The translations under genes and the position numbers were made by a program. Below are positions 9,921 to 21,982 of a stretch of DNA of 64,000 bases, one piece after another (the stretch's first letter is position 1; each line of letters begins with the position of its first letter). The DNA is from Apostichopus japonicus. Taxonomy: Eukaryota; Echinodermata; Holothuroidea; Aspidochirotida; Stichopodidae. The stretch lies in NCBI RefSeq assembly GCF_037975245.1, contig NC_092563.1, positions 7,745,501 to 7,809,500 of the forward strand. The letters run 5' to 3'. The notes beneath the pieces were generated by a model that ran no database searches, was not told the DNA's origin, and saw only the letters and a list, made by a program, of their open reading frames with translations.

Positions 9921-12900
9921 CGTCCACTGAATACGTGGCCTGATGAGGCGCTATTCTCCTAAAAGTGAATCTACGGAAGCCTTAAAGAGCCATATAGCTA
10001 TTTTATATTAAAAAAACACCCTGTTTCAAACTAGCGCCATCGAATTCCCTAAAAGCCTTTTTTTCTTTTCTTTTCACTCTGAAGGTAGAATGAATTTTAT
10101 TGTAATGGGTTATTTGTGGTAAGCCAAGCAATTAAACTCATTGTTGGGTATAAATGAGTTGGCAAAGATTTAACCAACCTACACCAAAACAAGCATTATA
10201 TTCGTTGCAATGCCAGAGACATTCAAGCCAGCAAGACCATGTGATAACATTTTAATATACATAGAATTCAATCTATATCACTTTTGCAAGAAAACCAAAG
10301 TATACCAGTGTCAATATGGTCCCATTATAAGCAACAGTATAGTAGCAATTCTCATACCGGATAGTAGGTAGTTTCGGAAACTGAGTGATTTTATGAACTT
10401 TGTTTGAGATTCACAAAAAAAAAATATACCCCGTATTGTGTTTTGATAACTTCAGGAACAAAATTAACTTTGATATGCCGTGGACCGTTAAAAACCACTG
10501 CTCTCGGTCTAGCTAGGGTTGTATAGCAAATTTACTTTTTTTGTGTGTGTTTTGGAATGACCCTTTAAACAGTTGAGGTTCACTAGTTAAAGTGACTGGA
10601 CCTTTTAGTTTAGTACACAGCCCATCAGAGTAGTTCCTCAGTTGCACTACAAAACTCAATGGGAGAAATTAAGATGATATGGTCTCAAATGACATGTTTG
10701 TAATTTATTACAAAGTTGTTAAGGATAAATGATGTTGAATGCCATCCAAGGGTGCTCTGTTGCTTATATGAAGTTTAACGAACATATTCTGGTTGACCTC
10801 AAAACAACGGTTTAACATTAAGTATAAGAACTACCATGAGGAACGGACGTAACCATCAAGTTAGCCTGAACGAATATTCCAGAAATAAGTGTCTTTAACG
10901 AAACATATCTTAAAAAATACTGGAATAGCTACAGGAATATTATTGGACTGAAAGTCGTCTGTTATTTTGGGGTATTATAACATATCAAAACTAAAATTCT
11001 GCCTTATTCATTATTTAATTATTTTATTGAGTTATTAAGTGTCAGCAAAATTTATCTGTCGATCATTCTCCCATGATTGATTTCCGGGGATACTTTTACG
11101 AAAAGTAACCCAGGAAAGAACCTGGGCAAGAAACCAAACCACCGAACGTTTGATCCGCTCTCAACCCCCGTCCCCTTGCATCAAGACTGTGACTGTGTGA
11201 TCATCGTAAGGTGTGTATAACCATTCCCCTCGAAAGGGAACAGATACAACACATGATCTTGGGGGATGTCTTCAACTCTTAAGTTGATATGTTAATTGTA
11301 CACGATTCAGTATAAAACTAGTTTGATCTCGGAAGAATGTTATCCGATTCCTTGTTCTTTATTCTATTTGTTTCATAAGTCAATGAACTGCATTCTGATG
11401 AACAATGAACAGATGAAGATAACTGCCATTTCTGGAATACCAAGTAGACCCCGTTGTGTCCAACACGTAACTCACTAATGGAATTTATCGATACTCAATG
11501 ACGAACCACATCTGCCTTATTTGAAAAAAAGTTTATAACAATAGAGATTAATGCCATTCAAGTGGTCCATTTGCTTTCATACTTCTCAAACCTGTGACTA
11601 GATATTCATCTCCACTATGCGTAATTTTTGCTGAGTACCAAATGCTTGTCAATGGGGTCAATTATTTCCCCCTTCAGCCCACCTCCACCCCACCTGGCTC
11701 ATATGCCCAATACTGGAACCCCTCTACAAGAATTCCACCTGCCTCCCACACCTCTTCCTACCTATCTTTTCCCTGCACCCCCACCCCCACCTGACTCAAA
11801 TGACCAGGACTGGAAGCCCACTACAATATCGCCACCTGCGTCATACACCTCTCCCAACCTATATTTCCCCTTCACCCCCACCCCCACCTCCCATATGTTT
11901 TACTACTGCTACCACATAGAAAACAAGTACTGCACCAGTGTCGAATTTTATTTTAAGATAAAGCTGACTTGTCGTAAGACCTCAAGCAACCAGACTTAAT
12001 TTTGAGATTTTGTTTCCACTCTATCAATTTTTGATATTTCAAATAGTGTGATCACCAAAGTTTTCTCTTTTCATAAGTTAGCATAATGGATAAACAGTTT
12101 CAAGGCAAAGATTGATCAGTATAGAGGTAATAATATTTTGCGTCAATGGTTTAAAAATAGCACCGAATTCAGGCATTCTTTTTGAAAACCCACGCATGAT
12201 GGTTGACTGGACACGTATAGTGTTTACGTATATATTTGGTTGTAATAACAGTCCCCAAAAGAATATATCTGGCGTCTATTGTAGCCTGATTTTTTGTCTG
12301 CCAGAGAAATATACCCTCTTTGTGATTTAGACAACAGCAATGCATTCATAGGTGTTATTTCCTGGTGACAACACGTTTTCAGTACCTTGATTATGTCTGA
12401 TATTTGCCACGTATTATATGATGTTTGCTCAATTCTCTGCGGTTGTATTGTAATGCTCTTGTTTTGTATGAATCTGTGCGTGATGCTTCATTGCTTTCAG
12501 TTTTCAAGTGTCATATGTGATTGCTAAATTGAACTTGAATAATAATGCTAAAGAGGTATACACAACATCACCAGTGAATTTTAAATTGCAGCCCTAACCC
12601 CACCCCCCTCCCCCCGTCATGGCCCCAACCTCAAGAATATAATACTAATAAAGAATATCCATATCCATATATTGACCTATCTCAGTTGATGTAAATAACG
12701 AGACACACCGTTGTTTGTATAATTATATGAAATACTGAGCACACTGCTATGCAAGCAATTACACAAAAAATGAAAAGATGATTCAACAGTTTAGCTGTTT
12801 GTTTCAATTTCTGAATTTTTCTACAATTAAAGTTGAATTTCTTTGATATTCAACTTTTTCTAGTAAAAGTGTCCAAGTCCTAGAGTAGTGTGGTGTCGTG

Positions 12901-13111
12901 AGGGGTTGTGAGGGCGTATCGTCCTGCCGCATGCATTTGAAATTACATGGACTGGGCTGGAGTTTCCTTTTATCCAAGCCACCATTTCTCTAGAATCTGT
13001 GAAGAAGAAATGAATATATAATGCGACCAGCCTAAACAATGTCAACACATTATTATGTATGCCTGAAAGAGATGCATGATGGCAGTACTGTAATCCTTTT
13101 TAAGCATAAAT

Positions 13112-13112
<1 letters not shown>
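9921..13112. other. Non-coding stretch with a CCCCCACC-rich imperfect tandem repeat
   Basis: Between about 11680 and 11900 the sequence holds two imperfect units of roughly 110 bp rich in CACCCCCACCCCCACCT. This makes a Pro-rich open frame (11628-11999, or 57806-58210 in copy B). The upstream end of that frame differs between the copies (TTTTTGCTGAG versus TTTTACAGAG), which changes its start and length, so coding is unlikely. The rest is AT-rich, with no recognised gene. Confidence 0.5.
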
Positions 13113-13114
<2 letters not shown>

Positions 13115-13174
<60 letters not shown>

Positions 13175-13192
13175 ATATTTATATAAATATAT
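13115..13192. repeat. (AT)n microsatellite (copy A)
   Basis: This is a near-pure TA dinucleotide run with one TATTATA interruption. It is much longer than its counterpart at 59328-59392. Confidence 0.95.
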
Positions 13193-13324
13193 AAGCCCTG
13201 CCAAAAACATGCAAACTATATTTTTCACTACGTTAACAATGAGTATGTCAATACGTCACAACCATTTTGAAAAGTAATTGACATGAAACTAAGAATGTCT
13301 GTATGGATCTGATTGCAAGTTACA

Positions 13325-13405
13325 ATGTGAAGGGAGAGTGAAGAGGGGGAGGGGGGTTGGTGAAGAGGGGGGAGGGGGGTTGGTGAATGACTGAAGGGGG
13401 AGGAG
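13325..13405. repeat. G-rich minisatellite
   Basis: Repeated GAAGAGGGGGGAGGGGGGTTGGTGAA-like units of about 24 bases occur two to three times. The G runs vary between copies A and B. The G3+ runs could form a G-quadruplex on the plus strand. Confidence 0.7.
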
Positions 13406-13954
13406 ATTAACTTGCTTGGTTAATGCACCAAAGTAGCCGTTACCGTACGTGAAATATATATTGTTTTGACTTTTAAAGTCAAAATAATGAGATTAAAAGT
13501 AAAAAAGTAATGAGATTACGAAGTCAAAATCATGACATTAAAAGTCAAGATTTTGAGTCGCTAGCTTTTTCTTTCCCATGTCCCTATTAAGTCACCATAA
13601 CAAAAGTATTGGTAAAATGCCATGATTATATTTAGTAGAATAAAAAAACAAGTCATGCGTATTCGTCACACTTTAGTAAAAGTAAACAGAAGGGTAGACT
13701 GACGGGGATTTGCTTAAGGCTATGAAATTTTAATACAATACATCAATCTTTTAGAGTAAACAAGGTTGAGAATTGAGGAAATATATGTTTACATGACATT
13801 GAAATAACGCTCTGCAAATTGAATGGTCATAGCCTTGGAATGTAGATTGCAACACTATTAATTAAAGGGGAACATTTGCAAGTGGCATGTAGGATAAGGT
13901 GTCTTATCAAGCTAAACAAAGAAGAATCCTTATGTGTCAATTATAATCATGTTG

Positions 13955-14270
13955 AACCTTTCATTAAGCCAAACGAATGAAGGAGAAGTTACAGGGGACG
14001 TCGCAATATAGTTACTGTTTAACTGTAATATGTCTTCATCTTGTCCATCAACTTAAATCTTTGAAATGTTACTTTATAGGTTTTATTGTCTAAGTAACCG
14101 GGGTGTTAGTTTAACCTTTCATTAAGCCAAACGAATGAAGGAGAAGTTACAGAGACGTCGCAATATAATTACTGTTTAACTGTAATATGTCTTCATCTTG
14201 TCCATCAACTTAAATCTTTGAAATGTTACTTTATAGAATTTATTGTCTAAGTAACATGGGTGTTAGTTTA
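13955..14270. repeat. Two-copy 158-bp tandem duplication (copy A)
   Basis: Unit 1 (13955-14112) and unit 2 (14113-14270) both run from AACCTTTCATTAAGCC to GGTGTTAGTTT. They differ mainly by GGGGACG versus GAGACG and by a few substitutions. Copy B keeps the same duplication at about 60156-60471. Confidence 0.9.
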
Positions 14271-14389
14271 AAATTTGGCAGATGTTCAACAGTTGCATTA
14301 TGAGATGCGAAAGTATGTGCATACCAACGTAACATGCATAATAAGATGCAGGAGAGGGTGAAGATCAGACTTGTAGTAAGTCTGCATCT

Positions 14390-14392
<3 letters not shown>

Positions 14393-14458
<66 letters not shown>
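14393..14458. repeat. (AT)n microsatellite (copy A)
   Basis: This is a pure TA run of about 66 bases. The counterpart at 60592-60648 is shorter. The Ile-Tyr repeat frames across it are artefacts. Confidence 0.95.
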
Positions 14459-14463
<5 letters not shown>

Positions 14464-15913
14464 CATATCTACCTGTGCTTGTAATCACTCTCACATACTT
14501 CATTATTTTTATTATTTTGTATTTCTTCTGTTGATTATAGTGTAAGATCAAGCACTCTCATTTTAAGCTTTGTGTCTTGTGCTCGTACTGAAGGGAATTT
14601 GTCTTGTACTCACACTGTGTCAAAAATGCTCCACCATACAAGTTAGGCTCTAGCTTGTGCATATTAAGTGTTAGGCCTTACTGAGGGAGGAGGGAGGGGC
14701 ATATTATTCGGTTACTTTGGGCACTGACTTACATGACCATATTACGCACATTCTCAAACTCTTTTCCATGAACTGATTTCAAATAGGCTAACGCTAGTAT
14801 ACCGTTACGTAGCCCAGGTTCGCGGGCAACTTGTACCATACGTTATCCTATAGTAGCATGTGTTCACGTTTCTAGCAACGGCTTTAACGTTGCAGTTATT
14901 GCGGCTCTTCTTGCGCAATTGTCTCAGAGTCTATAGTCTGCTTGCTGACTGCAGTATGGACGTAGGCTAGGTAATTAAAAGTATTACGGTGAGTCCAACT
15001 TTAGTGATCATTGGCTATAAGACTACAACTCCTACATAACAAAAATGTGTTATGTTTACAATATATACTTGACTATGATAGGCTAGCAAAGACTGAAGCT
15101 TAGAATTACATTCTGCAGCTTGTAAAGCCCGTCTTCCTGGACTATTATGGCAAGCCGTTTTATAACTCATATAGTCTATACCAGTAATTGGTAAAATTAA
15201 TTTCACAATTTGCAAGTTAAAAATGTGCGGAGTCAATCTAATTTGAACTAAGTTGTTGGCTACATTCTAGCATTTCATTAGTCTATTCATTTCTCAGTTT
15301 GCGTCCGTGAGTACAGTAGCGGCTGATCACCGTGAACAGCATTTCCAAAGTAGACCTACGCCCGAGGAGGGTTAGGTGGTCGAGGTATATGGCCAATACC
15401 TTCGATCGTCAGTACGGGGGAAATGGATCAGTCGGAGGATTTTGCATGCAGCCGGGGAAGAATTGGACCACTACTACAGGTGATCCCATCCCCCCCCCCT
15501 TTTAAACTTCACACAAAATATTGATTGCGAAACCAAGCATTAAGCCTCGGGCTACTATGTAGTATATATAAATACATTAACCTAATTAATATTCTAAATA
15601 TGTCCCAGAATGTACCATTTGATTTCATCTCTCTCTGGGGGAGGACCCCCCACGTACACCCTCCACACATGGGTATCGCCTTCAATGACCACACGGACGC
15701 ACCATCCTTTATATGCTTATATGATTCAGGTAGTACTACCAAAATCAGTCGGGTCAATGTTTGGAGTTTATTATTATTAGCACAATTTTGCGTTTAGAGC
15801 TACTTATACCATGGAGCTATAAACAGATACAGACCTTAATTATGATCTAACTACGCCCCAGACTGTATCAATTGACTTCTACTTGAAGAAAAATGCCTCA
15901 GCTAATATGAAAA
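14459..15913. other. Unassigned; carries a lone ATGGCAAGCCGTTTTA motif
   Basis: No gene is recognised. At about 15147-15162 is ATGGCAAGCCGTTTTA, which is also the terminal sequence of the CTTAAG foldback element at 20875-23202. It may be a remnant end of that family. The counterpart is at about 61336-61351. Confidence 0.5.
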
Positions 15914-17254
15914 CAGGGGCGTATCCAGGGGGGCGCAACAGGCGCGCGCCCCCCCCTATTGGCCGTCACCAAAAAAAAAAAGTTTAGCAAAAAAAAAAAA
16001 AAAAAAAAAAATTGATGGCGACCTTTATGTGAGATGTCGGTGATCGCTCAACCCCCCCCCCCTCCCGTATGCTTTATTTTTTGTTTGCCAAAAAAAGGTT
16101 CTGGCGAAGTTCGGCGCCATAATAGTTTTAGAAACATAGATGGTAATTGTGTTTGTATTATCACTATAAACACTAAATGACATGCCAGCCATACTAAATT
16201 GTGCATTTTGTGTCTATATTTACTGGAAATGTTGCTTATTATTAAGGTCGAAAAATGGATCACATATGGCCATGGGCGGCGATCCTGGGTGGAGGGGGGA
16301 TATATCCCCCCATGAAAATGGGTGGAGGGGATGTAATGCACCATATCCCCCCCCCCCACCAAATGCCAGGGATAAGAATATTTTCATGCCTACATTTATG
16401 CATCTTCGTTAATGTACGGCTCTTTTTTAGCTTCATTTCTCGCCTACCATAAACGCAGTGCGATCTTTTCAAATAAAGTGTCTTTATAAAGCAAAAATAG
16501 TTGACTGTAGGCTTCATTGGCCCTATAACAACAAAATGTATTATTGCGCCCACGGTATTGATATAGTACATATATGCACCCTCATAGTATTCATATAGAC
16601 CCTATAGTAGGCCTACACACGTACATGTTCCCTCGAACAGCTGAGAATCTCATGTAAACCAGGGTAATGCTTAATACACGTTTCACCTGGATGCCCTAGC
16701 AATCGGTACCTAGGAATGTAACTATGTGCAATTGTGTATTGCATGTGTATAGGCCTATAATAGCCTGCATGAGGCCATTTTCTTCATCGAATAATATAAC
16801 AGAGCTCTCGAACATTCTAACGTTGCGCCTGAAACAAGATTGACGGGGGCAATTTTCCCAAAATAACACCCGAAATTAAAAAAAAAAAGTATTTTGGATC
16901 CTGATTATGAGATATTTCGGACATGACATCCCTATTTTAAAGTTGGGTATATGCCGCTTGGAAACCTCGGGAAGTGCCGTTTCCGGCCATCTAGAGGGTT
17001 TGTTAATCCCAAAATTTTCTTGTACGCTTCGCGCCAACTCATGGTGGCGCTACGCTTAGATAGTCAACAAGGTCATATCCCCCCCTCCCACTCGGAAGTA
17101 CGGATCGCCGCCCATGCATATGACACCATTTTGCATTTCAGCCCTTCTTTGAAAGCAAAAATTGTACACCCCTCCCCTTAGACCCATCCCCTAGGACGGC
17201 GATCATTCATGCCTGGCGCCCCCCCCCCATTGGAAAATCCTGGATACGCCCCTG
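15914..17254. mobile_element. hAT-like non-autonomous element, 1341 bp (copy A)
   Basis: The ends are CAGGGGCGTATCCAGG and its exact reverse complement CCTGGATACGCCCCTG. The flanks share TGAAAA on both sides. ATGAAAAC against GTGAAAAC would be a 7 of 8 match if the terminal C is counted as flank. Inside are G and C runs next to both ends, two A runs near 15970-16010, and the shared hairpin module in inverse orientation (CTTGTACGCTTCGCGCCAAC...GTGGCGCTACGCTTAGATAG, about 17021-17062) preceded by GGGAAGTGCCGTTTCCGG. No transposase is seen. Confidence 0.8.
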
Positions 17255-19711
17255 TGAAAACAAACTTTTTCACAACCTATGCAGTTTTATGGACAATGAC
17301 TCACTCTGCAGTACAAAAATAAGAATAACCCATAGAAAAAGTGTAAGAACCAATCAAGCAGAGAAGAAAAGAAGAGAAGTCGTTAAGTTTGTTGAGTAGG
17401 AAATATTTTCACACGATTATATTCTTAAAGGGTCACCCATGTAATAACCATACGTCACAGACAGTACGGGGACTAATTCGTCTATACTTATAGTTTATTT
17501 CAAACGTTTCGTTCTCGATTCATCATCTATTTAACACTTATCACAATCTTTTCAATGCCATTTAACTCTGGACATATATAGATAAGGTGCTACTGACAAA
17601 ACAAAAGTCTCTGGATATGTGTGTCTAAAACGAAGACCTTTAAAACGAAGACATCTAAAACAAAGACCGAAGATAGAAGACTGGAAAAATCGAAAACAAA
17701 TAAAGAAGTCTTCATTTCTCAATTTTCATTTTCGAGATTCGCAGTACAGGCAAGTCTCGAAAACGAAGACCGAATAACGAAGACCTGCAATAATAATTAT
17801 TTAAAACAGATACAATCGTCATGAAACTCTTCTAGTAGATCATACAAAGTTTAACGTCCTTGTCAGCCCCGGGGCACGGGGAGAGGGGATTTTGAAACCA
17901 TTAGTTACGGTACGTGGTAAGGAGCAAGTCAAGGTACAACTGTTACCTCTTTAAGTGTGTTAGTCAATATTATTGGACCAATTCATTGTGGTGCGACAAC
18001 AAAAGGAATATATTCGGAGATCAACTACGCCCGCACGCGGGTGTCAAAAACATCACGAATGTTTTCGTGTTCCTGTTTGTGTTATTTCCTCAAACGCGCA
18101 AGGACATTTCAATACAACCGATTTCATTTGTCGAAGTAAATTGAATATTCAGTAATCAGTGGACCGGCCGCTAGTCAAATGATGTATACATAATACAAAT
18201 ATACGATGAAGTTGAGATCTAATTTTAAGTACTAACACCTGCGCTGGTGGTTATTGTGATTGGGCTGGAGGATATACATATTCATATATCTATTTATATA
18301 TATAACTGTGAAACTGGAAGAGATCGCGACAAATGGTAAGCGCCGTTGTTATTTTACTGCAGAGCTAGGTTGCAAAGGCAAGGTTTGCACTAGCAAATGG
18401 AGAACGTGGTGCCTCGACAAATTTGATTCATTAATCTTCTTCTCAGAGCAATTTGACGTGAACAGAAAACCTCAAATTTACTATTGTTCATCGTATTGAA
18501 ACTGAAGAAAGGGTTCGTATAACTTTAGTTGATTTATAATTACGAGACAATTGTGAATATTTGTTAATAATTAAAAAACAATAAGAAAAAAACTTTTCCA
18601 TGAACCATGATAAACCATGATACTAGCTATAGATGCATGGTACGATGCTATTACTGTAAGTGACGACTGGAAATGCATGATATATTGGAGTACATTACTT
18701 TTTTTTTACTATTTGTACTACACCGTTAGATATAATATCACAAACCCTCCAAATATTAATCAAATTAACATTACTTAATGTGCATTAATTTTTGAGTACT
18801 GGACGAATCTTATTATTTCCCAAAAAAAAGAAAACAACAATAAGGTCCAGATATAATAAAGTCAGTATTAATTCCACACAACGAGCAACTTTGAAATGTT
18901 GAAAGCATTCCACCTTTCTCTAAAGTTATTTCTAATGGTATTTAATTATTACTAATGTAACGTCTTGCAACGTTTAGCATGTTTGGATTGAAAGTAACGA
19001 AGAACTGCTTTTAATTTTAGACTATTTGCTGTACAGTTATAGAAATAGAAAATGCAAGCTGACTAATCCACTGATCACTTTCCCCTCGTATTTTTCGGAG
19101 AGTTTTTTTCTGGGTAGGCGAGCGAGGCTATTACCTCATGGGGGTGGGTGGATTTGCTGGGTAACATTGTCGGGGCGCCCGAGGCGCTTATCCATGATGT
19201 GGGTGTTACACCCTCTTTAGCATTACTCAAAAATAAGGGGGAAAATGATCGTTAGCACAACCTTGCGTTTAGGCTTAATAACGCGTCAGAATGCAGCGTT
19301 TGACTTTTTAGTGAGGGGTAGGTGTGAAACTACCTGACTATCTACAGTCTTCCCAAGGCCGTATCCCTCTTTTGAAATCCCTGAATCCGCCTTTGACGCT
19401 TCCACAAAGGTTCACGATCTTTTCTAAATCATGTCATGGGATTTACACCCCCCTCCCCCTCTCGCGCACACACTCGTTCGCCCGGAGCACACAAACGAAT
19501 CAAAGATGATCATTTTACAGCATTGAAAATATATTCACCGTTTTAATAATTGATCATAGGTACATTTTCTACCTCTATACAAGAAAAGAAAAAGTTAACG
19601 CATTTTATTAGTATACTTAAGTATGAAATGATCGTAGAAGCGAACGCAAAGTTCATTTTACGCACGTGATATCCGCTATATTTTGCTTTCGGTGCAATAC
19701 AATATATTTAA
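17255..19711. other. Unassigned; AAAACGAAGAC short-motif cluster at 17620-17790
   Basis: AAAACGAAGAC-like units recur between 17625 and 17790, giving a Lys/Thr-rich frame that I do not believe codes for protein. The shared region with copy B runs out at 17799 only because the window ends. From 17800 to 19711 the sequence is single-copy here, AT-rich, and holds no recognisable gene. Confidence 0.5.
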
Positions 19712-20370
19712 AAGGAATTTGATGGGAAAAAAGAAGTTTGCTCAAGGGCATACCATGGACTCTATAATATTCGTCAGATCAGAAAATTCCTGGATGAGGA
19801 CTGTACTAAAACTCTTATTAATGCTTTTGTAATTAGTCACATTGACTACTGTAATGCACTCTTGACTGGTTTACCTGATTATAAGCTTCGTAGAGTTCAA
19901 ATGGTACTTAATGGAGCGGCTCGGTTGATTTACGCTCTTCCTAAATTTTGTCACATTACTTTTACTTTACAATCTCTTCATTGGTTACCTGTACAGCAAC
20001 GCATTGAATTTAAACTAATCTTGCAAGTATTTAAATGTTTAAAAGGTCTTGCACCTAAGTATTTATGTGATATGATCTTGGTGAAGTCTAATTCTTACTC
20101 TTTGCGCTCACATTCTCAAATCACCCTGCATATTCCTCGTATCAATCATAATACGTTAGGCAATAGGGCTTTTGCCTACAAAGGACCTCGGTTGTGGAAT
20201 TCACTTCCGGTGGAATTGATGTGTATCGACTCCTTGACCCTGGATGCTTTCAAGATAAAGCTAAAAACGTATCTGTTTAAGCTTGCTTATTTTGATTGAT
20301 CCGACTGGTTGGCTTTTTCCTTGTTAAGCGCTTTTGAATGGTTTGTACAAAATTAGAGCTATATAAATGC

Positions 20371-20410
<40 letters not shown>

Positions 20411-20414
20411 TATA
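19712..20414 (+). pseudogene. 5'-truncated LINE: C-terminal end of a non-LTR reverse transcriptase ORF
   Basis: An open frame runs from 19712 to the stop at 20297-20299. It encodes the region after the RT catalytic core. Recognisable phrases are the HIDYCNALLTGLPDYKL segment, then RVQMVLNGAARLIY, LHWLPVQQRIEFKL, GLAPKYL, and near the end RLWNSLPVEL followed by FKIKLKTYLFKL. This order is typical of the CR1/L2/Jockey group of LINEs. The YxDD core and everything upstream are missing, as expected from 5' truncation at insertion. The 3' tail GCTATATAAATGC followed by (ATT)n is a normal LINE end of this group. The frame is intact, so the insertion is fairly young, but it cannot move itself. Confidence 0.88.
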
Positions 20415-20416
20415 TT
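20368..20416. repeat. (ATT)n and (TA)n tail of the LINE
   Basis: About ten TTA units follow the LINE 3' end and pass into a short TA run. Confidence 0.9.
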
Positions 20417-20957
20417 TGTAATAATAGTGCCCTCCCCCCTTTCCCGTCCCTATTATCTTCAATGTAATCCTTTTATGATTTGGACAGCGTATCTTTTGTT
20501 TCATGTTTGCGCTCTTGTATAGCTGTTTCGGTTTCCTGGGAATGACCTTAAAGGTAATCAGGGGTTCGGAGAAATCCACCCTGCCGAGTCGTGTTTTGTT
20601 TGGTTGTAGACTATTGTCAATACATATGTGTCTGATAATACAGGTTGGGGACGATGTTATTGATTTTGTTTTACACTGTAGTGGTATGCATAGCATAGTC
20701 CGAACGACAAACCTGTTTCTTCCCTGCGCCACAGTATAATCCCTGTGTGCATATCTTGCATGATAGCCCAAAGATAGAGCGCCTCAGCGTCAAATTCTAA
20801 TACTTTTTGACACATTTTATTATTTCTAAAACGGGATCGACCCTTTTCGTGGTACCGATGGTAAATAATGGAGGGGCCGTATGGCAAGCCGTTTTAACAT
20901 TTACCTCGCTATTCTTCTTAAGAAAAACCAATTCCACTGAAGTAGAATACAATTAAG

Positions 20958-21852
20958 CTTAAGTGAAATTAATTGCACTTAAGTAGAATACAATTAAGCT
21001 TAAGTGAAATTAATTGCACTTAAGTAGAATTGCATTTTACTTAAGTTTAATTGTATTCCACTTAAGTAAAATTCCCACTTTCTTTTAGGCTTAAGTTAAA
21101 TTCAATTTCACTTAAGCTTAATTGTATTCTACTTAAGTAAAATACAAATCTACTTAAGTAAAATTTAATTTAGCTTAAGTAAAAGTGTCATTCTTTTTCA
21201 CTTAAGCTAAATGAATTTTACTTAAGTAAAATTGTATTTTACTTAAGTAGAATACAATTAAGCTTAAGTGAAATTGAAATTGAATTAAACTTAAGCTAAA
21301 CTGTATTCTGCTTAAGTAGAATTGTATTTTACTTAAGTAGAATAAAATTGCATTTTACTTCAGTAAAATTCAATTCTACTTCAGTAAAATACAATTTAGC
21401 TTAGTGGAATTGAAGGATCGGTCGCAATTAAGCTTAAGTGAAATTAATTGCACTTAAGTAGAATTGCATTTTACTTAGGTTTAATTGTATTCCACTTAAG
21501 TAAAATTACCACTTTCTTTTAGGCTTAAGTTAAATTCAATTTCACTTAAGCTTAATTGTATTCTACTTAAGTAAAATACAAATCTACTTAAGTAAAATTT
21601 AATTTAGCTTAAGTAAAAGTGTCATTCTTTTTCACTTAAGCTAAATGAATTTTACTTAAGTAAAATTGTATTTTACTTAAGTAGAATACAATTAAGCTTA
21701 AGTGAAATTGAATTAAACTTAAGCTAAACTGTATTCTGCTTAAGTAGAATTGTATTTTACTTAAGTAGAATAAAATTGCATTTTACTTAAGTAAAATTCA
21801 ATTCTACTTCAGTAAAATACAATTTAGCTTAGTGGAATTGAAGGATCGGTCG
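20958..21852. repeat. CTTAAG palindrome array, left block (two 434-bp super-units)
   Basis: CTTAAG starts at 20958, 20978, 20999, 21019, 21040, 21061, 21090, 21111, 21132, 21153, 21174, 21201, 21221, 21242, 21263 and onward. Spacing is almost always 20 or 21 bp, with occasional steps of 26-29. A 434-bp super-unit (about 20990-21423) is repeated at 21424-21852, each ending GGAATTGAAGGATCGGTCGC. The unit itself is palindromic (AATTCTACTTAAGTAGAATT), so both strands read alike. Confidence 0.95.
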
Positions 21853-21936
21853 CATGGCAAGCCGTATTAACATTTACCACGTGCGGATAAGTGGTTGGTC
21901 TGGGGGCAATGTTAACATGGTACCATGCCTAGTGGT

Positions 21937-21982
21937 ACTACTACTACTAGTACTACTAGTACTAGTACCACTGCTTGGTGCA
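21937..21982. repeat. TAGTAC-rich palindrome
   Basis: GTGGTACTACTACTACTAG is followed by interrupted ACTAGT units and closes with CTAGTACCAC. This makes an imperfect hairpin with GTGGTACTA/TAGTACCAC at the base, in the middle of the foldback element. Confidence 0.8.

Larger units (their letters stand above)
1..17799. repeat. Copy A of a large near-identical duplication (partner 42022-64000)
   Basis: The sequence from base 1 matches the sequence from base 42022 base for base, apart from scattered substitutions, homopolymer or (AT)n length changes and a few small indels. The match runs to the window end, so the true limits of the duplication lie outside the window on both sides. All elements in copy A recur in the same order and orientation in copy B. 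Copy B has one large extra segment, the P-like transposon at 47347-51574. Both copies contain the 3' LTR of the same Ty3 insertion with the same ACGTG flank, so the duplication or haplotype split is later than that insertion. It is either a recent tandem duplication or an unpurged haplotype duplication in the assembly. Confidence 0.95.

Noticed and set aside
11628-11999. Proline-rich reading frame (copy B 57806-58210)
   Set aside because: It is produced by a CACCCCCACC repeat, and its start and frame differ between the two copies.
14240-14551. Ile-Tyr repeat 'proteins' at this and other (AT)n tracts
   Set aside because: They are translations of TA microsatellites that differ in length between copies.
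16048-16571. Gly/Pro-rich frames near C and G runs (also 62238-62765)
   Set aside because: They cross homopolymer runs inside a hAT-like element, and their frame and length change between copies A and B.
17621-17824. Lys/Thr-rich small protein
   Set aside because: It is a by-product of the AAAACGAAGAC short-motif repeat, with no start context or conservation evidence beyond the duplication itself.
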